NCBI RefSeq assembly: GCF_018687715.1
Contig: NC_056766.1
Span: 45,858,933-45,922,932, forward strand
Direction of reading: 5' to 3'
Origin: Carya illinoinensis
Taxonomy: Eukaryota; Streptophyta; Magnoliopsida; Fagales; Juglandaceae
Length of the DNA stretch: 64,000 nt
Shown: positions 55,845 to 64,000 of the stretch, one piece after another
How positions within the stretch are numbered: the stretch's first letter is position 1
How the letters are laid out: every line of letters begins with the position of its first letter
The notes under the pieces: generated by a model
The model's input: only the letters and a program-made list of their open reading frames with translations
Database searches by the model: none
Told to the model about the DNA's origin: nothing
Program-made: the position numbers and the translations under genes

Positions 55845-58093
55845 TTTGATACCCCATTTTATGTGTATTTTTATTGAAGGAGTTTTTAATTTAATTAAAA
55901 TATTGGTTCTTTTATTTTAAATTTATCGAACTTTAGTTGGATTTATTTAGTTGTGAAATTTTTTTTGAAGTGCTTTCTTAATATTAACTATTGTTTTGTG
56001 TTTGAATTGATCTTTAATTTAATTTAGTTTATTTTTAGATTTTAAATTTTGTTGTTAGTTTTTACTAATTATTTATTTTATTTTAGCTAGTTATTGTGTT
56101 TAGATTATTTTATTCAATCTATTGCTTTTAAAATTGTTTTCATTGGATCAGTTTCTGGACCCTAGATGTGAAGATTGTACCTCATTTCTTTTTCTCATCT
56201 TTTCTTTTTCTCCTTCCTCTTTCTTTTCCCTTTTTCTTTCCTTTTTCCCCATTTTTCTCTTCCCGTTCTCTCTCCCCTCGCACTCTCTCTCTCTTCCTCT
56301 TTCATCGTTTCATTCATCCTGCCCAAACCGCTGTCGTGCACTGTACCGCCCCCACTGTTCGACTCCCCTCCGGCTGGTGAACACCCCCACCAAATCTTAG
56401 CCACATCCGAGCCACTGTTAGCCATCGTGGGCTCCTCCAAGTCGCAAGGTTTTTCCTTCATTCCGCCGCCATCGTTCCACCTCTGGCCACCACTTTTTCA
56501 CCACTTTATCACCGACCTCTTGCTGACCTAACGCACCCATTTCCTGCTCCGATTTGTTGCCAAAGCAACCCCCATGAGCTCAACTCCTTTTTGGCATTTT
56601 TTCACTTCCACCGTCGTTTTCGCCACCACCCACGGCCAACTACCACTTCCACTAGCTTCATAAACACCTCTAAGCCATTTCCTATTAATCCCAAGTCTTG
56701 GTTCATCCCCATTCAAAAATGGGTATTTTATAACCCACGACCACATTGTATTTTACACTGTTACGTTGCTTTTTGGCCACCTTTTGGAACCCCTTGATCT
56801 TTCGAAAAATATTATATAGCGCTGTAAGTATTTTTCAAACTTCATTTAAGATTTAAATACATTATTGCTTTTACAATAAATTGTGACTGGTTGGTTATGC
56901 CGGACTGAGTCTGAGGAGTCGGGGGTTAGATGAATTTGAGGACGGAGTAATTTATGTTTGGATGAATTGGATTATTGGTTATCTTTGTGTCATGTCATTT
57001 GCATTGCATGGTGCATGCATATACATGTGTTGGAAATTGAAAACTGAGTTTTCACGTGTAAATGGATTTTTGGGTACATATGTATCACGACCCCAAGCCA
57101 AGATAGGGCATTATCTTGGTGGAGCTCTTCTGGTCACTCGGGAGAGAATAATATTGAGTGACATCCCTTGGGTTGTTGTTGGGCGACAATAGGATCAGAC
57201 GATATGGTAACACTGTCGTGCAGACTCTGTGGTTCCTCGACTGGCGGGGACTAGAGGAGGCATGGTCATGGTACGCGCTGGACGTGGAGCTGGGTATCGC
57301 TCGTGTAGATGTCACATGCGTAGTCGTTACCTGCGGTGTGGCATAGGAGCCAGAGTGTGTGGATGATCCCTAAGGGAGATCATGGTGCATACAATGATTG
57401 GAACTGGTTTTGATATTTGTTAAGGGCCATTTTCTGGAAAAATTGCTGAATTTTGATAAGTGGATTTTCATGAACCATTTTCTGAGAAAATTGTGGATTT
57501 CTTGTTTTGGGCCATTATCTTGGATAATGGCGATGATTTGTTTTAAAGGATTTATTGTGGGCCAAAAATTGGATTTTTGGTATGTGTTGGAAAAATGTTT
57601 ATTTTTGGGAAAAGATTATTTTTGGATCTCATGTATAGAGCATCCTGTTCATGCATATTGTTGCGTTTTAATGTATTTTTATCTTGCGAGTGTTTGGATT
57701 ATTACTTACCTGCGGTAACCGTCTTTGGTACCGTAGACTTTGATGCAGATGAGGAGGAGGAGGCAGAGCTTAAGGAGGTGGCTCCGTCAGAGGATTTAGT
57801 TGGAGTTGCTTGTAGTGTTGGAAATTATTTTCTGTGCCTTTATATTATGTATTTTGGATTTGAGACAATGCTGAAACTTGTAGTATTTTATTACGCTTGT
57901 TTTAAGCGTGTTTGTATTTAAGCAAATTTCTGGTACTTAGTTAAAGACTTTTTATTACCGTTGCATTATTTTTATGTACACGTGTTGCATGTACACACAT
58001 TTGGCACTTGGCGATGGGATGCGTGACCCGTATTGTTATCATCCCAACACCTCGATCTCCACGTGTCCGTACATGGGAGGTAGGGGCGTCACA
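55845..58093 (+). repeat. Gypsy 3' LTR (2.25 kb)
   Basis: The start is mutated to TTTGATACCCC relative to TGTGATATC of the 5' LTR. The end is GGGGCGTCACA. Many single-base differences and small indels from the 5' LTR are visible. Confidence 0.9.
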
Positions 58094-58098
58094 ATATT

Positions 58099-58930
58099 AG
58101 TCTTCAATATATCCCAAAACAAACATGCCCAATCTGAATTCAAGTAGCATATTGTGGGAAATTGTTTGTATTGAAATTCTTATAGGACTTCCCATCTACC
58201 ATAGCTCATGGAATTGGCTACAAGAGCATAAATTGTTTTGAAAAATTTGCAACTAAATTTCTCAAAATGGTTAGCTGATGCACGGAATTTGTAACCGTGG
58301 AGGAATTGCGATCTGCTTATTTTTTTCCCTACAACCCAACTCTGAAATCTAACCAACCATCCCCACCCATAGGTTTTCTTCTAGGACTTGTAGTTGAGTA
58401 GACTTTGTATGTATCACTTTAAACTACTCAAGCTCCAAACAGCAAATTAGCTACCCAAGCATAACATAAAGCAAAATTAGTACTTCTTTTGGTCAGGGGT
58501 TAGTGTCCTGAGTATAGTTGCTGGGCAATGATCTTTAATGAGGGGTGGCTTCCTAGGCGGTGCCATTAATGTGCCGTACCTCCCCAAATGGAGGGCTGCC
58601 TGCTATCCCCATTCACTTTCCAACTTTGATCTTTAAATAGTAAGTGTTGTAGTGGGGTGTTAGGGTCAATGTGTTTCATCTGTCCCTTTCGACATCTTTC
58701 TAGCATGCAAGCATTCTCACTCTTCATGTGAGGCTCGTGGGCCAATTTCCATTGATGGTCCTTGAGCTTGTAGGAGGGGTGTGACTTGGGCGATATGGGC
58801 TTCAGTTTCCCACTGAGGCCCAACCGAAGAAGGGGATGAAAACATCGCCTCCAATTGTCATAGGTTTCGTTCCTATCTCATGCTCAAACAATTAAAAAAC
58901 CTAACTTACTGAAAAGTTTATTCACTTTTT
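58099..58930. other. Intergenic; includes an unrecognised 85-residue frame
   Basis: From about 58490 to 58860 the composition is richer in G+C than the surroundings. A minus-strand frame (58823-58566) reads MGLSGKLKPISPKSHPSYKL... with no domain I know. It is probably a remnant repeat rather than a gene. Confidence 0.35.
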
Positions 58931-61900
58931 CTCCTATTGGTTCTTTCTCTTTTTTCTTTTTTCAAACTAATATGTTTGATATGTAGAACCATAGTTGTCA
59001 TATGATTACTTCGATCTACGGTTGATCAAGATCACTTAACAACCTTATATATAATTGTGAGATCAGGACTAGATAACATATTACTGTTATATATTTAATT
59101 ATTGTCTCAATTGGGCATATTATATATAATATTTAAGCATCTAATGAAAGCAATGTCGACATATTTCGAATAGTCATTTGAAACGTTCCTCGTTGGACTA
59201 ATTTGGAACAATGTTAAAATTAAGTACTTATAAATATTATAAGAAAACTGCTTATTTGTGACTAATTATTTTTTATTAAAATGATCATTTTCTATTAAAA
59301 TGAATATATTTTCATCACAAATATTTATTCTCATTGTTAGTAATTATTAGTTGCTTGTCATAAATGCTCATTCTTATTATAGAATTAATCTGTGTATCAT
59401 TTGATCTTGCTTTTCACTATTAATCAATAGCCAATAAAATATTTGATTTGGGTCGGTATTTTTATTTTAAAAGCAGTTTTTATTATTTTAAACGAATTAT
59501 AAGATATATATATCCCTAATTAATTACATGGAGGAGGAGGACTAAATTAATGGTACGGAAGAGATATTCTTTCATAATTATTAATTATACCCCTAATTAA
59601 CTAACATATATAGATAATGGTTAATTCTAGTTTTGCAGAAAGTGAATTTAAAATAACACACACACGCAGAGACCAAATTAACTAAGTACTAGCTCCAAGT
59701 GTACGTACGTGAAAGCACAAATATTAAGCTATTTTTCTTATGTATATACATCATGCCTAGCAAGCTTGCGGCCCGGATTTTGTTCTACTTACTATTATTT
59801 CTCTTTGATCATCACCAACCTCTGAAAGAACTTCGTACCTCTTGTCTCTTATCTCTGCATGCAGGGTCAATCGATCGCCCTTTGTTCTACTAATTGATTG
59901 ATGTTTCAAAATCTCCATGCATGCATGAATTGTATATTTTTAAAGAACATATATTTTTTATGAACATTGTACGTACGTACGTACTCTTTACAAGTACCCT
60001 ACGTTATTTGCTATTTTTGTCTTCTTATAATTATGTAAATATGATGTCCATGCATTATCCAATATAATTATATTATTATTATTATTTTATTAGTTCTTAG
60101 TAATAACTATTAGTTGGCTATATTCAGATGTCGTACTACATGCATGGTTAACGTACAGCTAAATTATATAAGCAAACTTCCAGAAAATAGACCAACCTGA
60201 ATTATCTGTACTTGACGGATAGTTCGATCGCTTGTTGGTTCTTAATTACCTCAGCTAGTTGTTATGTCGAGGGTCAGTACCACTCCACATGATATTGCTT
60301 GATGTAAAAGACAAGGCATCCTTTTTTTAGCTCGATTGATAATTTTGATGAACTAAGTTATATATTTTTTGTTTCAAAATATGGTAATTACCAATTACTA
60401 GATGCTAATTTGCTCATAAGTAAGCAATTATAATTATAACTACAAATTGGATTAGATTTGCAGTGTTAATTTCTTGTACATGCATCATATATATATATAT
60501 TGATATGACATGAGCACCATAGGGATTCAAGCATTAATTTTCTTCTTAGAATGGTTAAAACTCATTTACTTTGGTCGATGAACGACCTTAATATATATTG
60601 GCAACATATGGCAGTCAATATATATATATATGTATGTATGTATAGCTGATCCAATGTACGTACGTACATAGTACAACCTTAATATAATTAGCTTATACCT
60701 ATTCAAATTATTTCTAACTGTTTCTACTATTTAAAGTTTGAATCAGGTGAGGCTAGTTATAAGTTGATGTCCGGCCTGATATATAATATATATATATATT
60801 TTATATATGGAACCAATATTTGAAATTAGGGTTCATAATTATATACACAGAGGGCTAAGCTATGATATTTTTCATAATATTATGAAACGTCCATAACCTT
60901 TATACACCATGGATAGTGTGTGGTGTAAAAGCTTTCAAATAAAATTATTATAAATATATACATATATATATATATATATATATCTTATATATTAACTACT
61001 CATCTAATTAAACTTTTGAAACCAAAGGTCTATAGCACAAACACACACACACACATATATAATTAAAGATAATAATTTCAATTTATTTAAATATAATCAA
61101 TGAGACATTTAAATATACGTAAATGCTTCTTTCAAATATATAGTAAATTAAATATGAATGGATGTTTTTTCTACAAATTTTCAACTGAGTATGTATATTT
61201 AATGGAAAATGCTAGTGTGCCCCATGAACTTGCCACTTTATTTTGATCGCTCATATATTTTAATTTTTTATTATTATTTTTACTTAATGGTTAAGAAAGT
61301 AAATATTAGTATATTGGTGTATTTTTTTATTTTTTAAAAATATTTAAATATGTTAAAAAATATGGAGAAGAAAAAGGAAAAAGATTAGAAAGTGGCATTT
61401 AACCTATGGGGCAAGCCTAGCGGTGACCATTGGGCGACAAAGTAGCATTACTCATATTTAATTAGGCATCATTTGATTACCTAGATGAGATGAGATCAGA
61501 TGAAAGTTGAAAGTTGAATAAAATATTGTTAGAATATTTTTTTAATATTATTTTTATTTTGAGATTTAAAAATATTGAATTGTTTATGGTATTTTGTATG
61601 GAAATTTGATAAAGTTGTAATGATTAGATGAGATGATATGGTTTGTGTAACTAAAGGAGGTCGAATTAGTTTGAAAATTTTAGTTTCTGATTCACACTCA
61701 TTCCACAACATTTTATTTGAGTAAATTATATATTCAATACTTCTCGGCCATGCATTGTGGATCTCAACCTCATATATTTACATCAATCACGATCATTAAG
61801 TTTCTATATATCATCTAACTTAGAATCTCAGCACATTGTGATTACAAGTTTTTTATTTATTGTATTGATTAGACAACTATTGTGAACTAAGTTTCAGCCT

Positions 61901-61946
61901 TTTTATAATAATTAAGAAGAATTGAAAGTGCTAGCTATTGAAAGAA
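58931..61946. other. 5' flank of DUF247 copy C (segment C)
   Basis: It matches 26556-28719 and 30993-31691 of segment B, and parts of segment A. It lacks the LINE of A, and the RNase H fragment and solo LTR of B. It therefore serves as the empty-site reference. TTTAA at 60730-60734 is the unfilled target of the solo LTR. (TA)n runs are at 60788-60800 and 60960-60982. No gene. Confidence 0.6.
61466..61657. mobile_element. Putative MITE inserted in segment C
   Basis: The left end is GGCATCATTTGATTACCTAG then ATGAGATGAGATCAGATG. The right end is GATTAGATGAGATGATATGG then TTTGTGTAACTAAAGG. The interior is AT-rich (GTTGAATAAAATATTGTTAG). Segment B lacks the surrounding ~340 bases (about 61383-61723). 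It resembles a decayed block at 26088-26418. The target duplication is unclear. Confidence 0.5.
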
Positions 61947-63181
61947 ATGGAAGATGAGGGAGAGAAATTTGAAACCAGCAACCAACAATCAAATTATGGG
62001 AGTACTTCATATTTAGATTTTAGCCAAACTTTTTGCAATATTGGTCATAAAGAAGTAGTAGCTAATTCTGGCATTGGTAGAGAAGAGGATGACAATCCAA
62101 ATTATGAAGAGAGACAATTAGGAATAATTGTTCCTGAGCATGCTATCCAAATCAACGATAATGAGAGACAAAAGCCTGTTATCATCAACGGATCAGGATG
62201 GTCGACATTGAAGGTTCCTCCACCTATGTTCAAAGTTGACAAAGAAGCTTACGTCACAAAAATTGTCTCCATTGGTCCATTTCATCATAATGAACCAAGT
62301 CTAAGAGCCATGCAAACTCAAAAATGACGATTTCTCGATCGCCTGGTTCAAAACCAAACAGGGCAACCTATCAATGAAGAAAGTCTCAAAAATGCCATGG
62401 GACAATTGGAAGAAAATACCAGAAAATTCTATGCAGATGACTTTCAGACTATAGAACCAGATGGATTTGTGCAAATGATGCTTCTTGATGGTTGCTTCAT
62501 TGTAGAACTCTTGCGTTTCTATGAGGTATTAATTAGTTATACATTCTAATTAAGTTGGTTTTTCATGCTAATTTTCCCTTAGCAATTATGATCACACGAA
62601 GGCAAATTGATCACAATTATACTTCTTAACTTCTTGTAGAAAAATTGTGAAGGGAGCCCCTTTTCAAAACATGTTGGACATGGACAAATATCTCTCGTGA
62701 TTTACTTTTGCTTGAGAATCAACTCCCTATGTTTGTGCTGCAAAAGATTTTTAAACTTACTACCTTGAAGGGGTAGCAAAGTCTCATTATGTTGGCTCCT
62801 CGATATTTTGAACCCTTGAGACCTGGAAGGGACAAATTTGCAACACCTTCACTGAACTTGGACGCCAATGGCAAGGATATAATACATCTATTAGATTTAT
62901 TTCACTTTGCCTTAACTTTAGGGGATAATGTATACTTGCGCCATCCTATAAAGAGTGAAAAGAAAGAACCACATCTTATGCTTCCTTGTAAAGGTTGGGT
63001 GCAGGATGCCAAAACACTTGGTTATGTTGGTATTAAGTTCAAAAGAAATTCTGGTAGCATTCTTGGTGTAGAGCTTAAAGGCAAGACGTTAAAGATTCCG
63101 ACCATGACCATTGATGATAGCACTGGCCCTTTGTTGAGGAACTTAATAGCTTATGAACAATGCAATCTTGATGCAGCTTCA
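61947..63181 (+). pseudogene. DUF247 (UPF0481) gene copy C, disrupted by a LINE
   Basis: The ATG at 61947 aligns with those of A and B. Exon 1 ends at 62525, the intron is 62526-62639 (114 nt, GT-AG) and exon 2 starts at 62640. Lesions: TGA at 62325-62327 (after AMQTQK), a 1-bp deletion near 62653 (GAAGGGAGCC where B has GAAGGGGAGCC), and TAG near 62774. Exon 2 then reads FEPLRPGRDKF, LMLPCKGWVQDAKTLGY and IPTMTIDDSTGPLLRNLIAY. At 63182 a LINE poly(T) interrupts it in the region equivalent to AAPYFCC of copy A. The C-terminal anchor is not in the window. Confidence 0.88.
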
Positions 63182-64000
63182 TTTTTTTTTTTTTTTTAAG
63201 AAGAGGACGGTATCCCAATTTTATTGGTAGCCCTCACTTATGGAGGAGGAAAACCGTGATTACAACCAAAAACACCTGGATGATACAAATAAAAGAGAAG
63301 AAAAAACAAAACCCTGGTGTTAAAAAACTAAGAACCAACCAACAATACCCGAAAAAACACCATTGTTCTAGATACAATACTAAAACAAAACCAAGCCTAA
63401 AAAACAAGCTCAACAACACCTGCAAGAAAGAGCATACAAGCAAACATAGATAATCAAAGAATAAAATATAAAGGAACCAAACTTACCAAAGCCAGACCTA
63501 CGAAATGCGAAGATAGGGAAGCTCGAGTCTGTCCATCCAAAGAAACCCTCTGAGTTGATCAGGCATATCTCTATCTTCAACACAGTTTCTATTTAAACCC
63601 ACAGCTCCCCTCTTAGCAAGAAAATCCGCCGTAGCATTCCCTTCCCGAAAGATATGGCAAATGCACAAATCCATGCCCCTAAGATACTCTTGTAATTCCT
63701 CCCAAAAATCCTCTAAATACCACATATTACAATTCCCATTAGTAATCCAATTTACAATCAATTGAGAATCCGTCTCAATCTCAACACGTAAATACCCAAG
63801 ATGATAGCACCTACGAATGCCTTCCAACACCCCATGCAGCTCGGCAAAGTTATTAGAACCTTGACCTAAAGAAACAGAATAAGCCATACAAAGCTTGCCA
63901 CAATGATCACGAATAACACCCCCAGCACCAACCAACCCTGGATTACCTAAGCTACTACCATCCGTATTAAGCTTAACCCAATCATAATGAGGCCGAGACC
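63182..64000 (-). mobile_element. LINE 3' region, inserted in DUF247-C; continues past the edge
   Basis: It begins with poly(T) (63182-63197, the tail of a minus-strand copy) and AGGACGGTATCCCAATTTTA. It is similar to the 3' end of the LINE at 766-7001 (AGGACGGTACCCCAATTTTA), so both belong to one family. The 5' limit is outside the window. Confidence 0.9.
63498..64000 (-). CDS. LINE ORF2 C-terminus: RNase H domain (partial)
   Basis: A minus-strand open frame ending at 63498 and entering from beyond 64000. The visible part is an RNase H domain: VGAGGVIRDHCGKLCMAYSV, GQGSNNFAELHGVLEGIRRC, VEIETDSQLIVNW, HIFREGNATADFLAKRGAVG, then the family tail FLWMDRLELPYLRIS. It aligns over its length with the ORF2 C-terminus of the first LINE (DRLGLPYLRTM tail). 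No lesion is visible in this part. Confidence 0.85.
   Translation of the reverse strand, partial: SRPHYDWVKLNTDGSSLGNPGLVGAGGVIRDHCGKLCMAYSVSLGQGSNNFAELHGVLEGIRRCYHLGYLRVEIETDSQLIVNWITNGNCNMWYLEDFWEELQEYLRGMDLCICHIFREGNATADFLAKRGAVGLNRNCVEDRDMPDQLRGFLWMDRLELPYLRIS

Larger units (their letters stand above)
44498..58093 (+). mobile_element. Ty3/Gypsy LTR retrotransposon (Tekay-like), decayed, full length
   Basis: A 13.6-kb interval: two ~2.25-kb LTRs, an initiator-Met-type primer site, gag, pol, a polypurine tract, and a nested 4.73-kb CACTA element. Removing the CACTA leaves about 8.9 kb. The long LTRs and the extended integrase C-terminus suggest the Tekay/Del lineage (inference). Flanks ATATC (44493-44497) and ATATT (58094-58098) are a 4/5 target duplication. 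LTRs differ at many positions and coding frames carry numerous stops, so it is old and inactive. Confidence 0.92.

Overview
The window looks like nuclear DNA of a woody eudicot. The evidence is a plant-specific DUF247 (UPF0481) gene cluster, a RALF-like peptide gene, and plant lineages of LINE, Copia, Gypsy, CACTA and hAT elements in AT-rich intergenic sequence. I cannot fix the species from sequence alone; the repeat style would fit Fagales (walnut/hickory/oak), but that is an impression, not a result.

The backbone is a tandem array of related segments, each carrying a two-exon DUF247 gene with a 114-nt intron. Copy A is at 8383-10553 and copy B at 31692-33323. Copy C begins at 61947 and is cut by a LINE at 63182. 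A 3'-only fragment, copy D, is at 35889-36302. None is fully intact. A keeps the whole DUF247 domain and C-terminal membrane segment, but its repeat-rich N-terminal leader carries a stop and a frameshift. B has two stops. C has a stop, a frameshift and the LINE. D lacks most of the gene. A RALF-like secreted peptide gene (14124-14504) sits downstream of A and is the only clearly intact host gene. A 5'-truncated, intronless TM9SF (nonaspanin) retro-pseudogene lies between B and D (34703-35690, minus strand).

Most other sequence is transposable elements, several dated relative to the array by paralogous empty sites. They are: a nearly full-length LINE (766-7001, minus, 14-bp target duplication); a CACTA-type MITE (11800-11948); a relic Gypsy LTR (18524-19443); a nearly intact Copia element (19872-25768, TSD CAACA); two solo Gypsy LTRs (28720-30987, TSD TTTAA; 39434-41534, TSD CTTGC); a probable old hAT around the second solo LTR; a non-autonomous hAT (42237-42916, 8-bp TSD); and a decayed full-length Gypsy element (44498-58093). 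The Gypsy integrase gene is split by a 4.73-kb CACTA element (50173-54902, TSD TGC). A second LINE enters at the right edge.

Relative order readable from the sequence: the DUF247 segments duplicated; Gypsy LTRs, LINEs and the MITE then entered individual copies; the CACTA element entered an already inserted Gypsy element. I found no evidence of a new multi-gene system. The most unusual items are the expanded acidic repeat leader of DUF247 copy A, the recurrent CpG-type stop codons, and the set of empty/filled site pairs.
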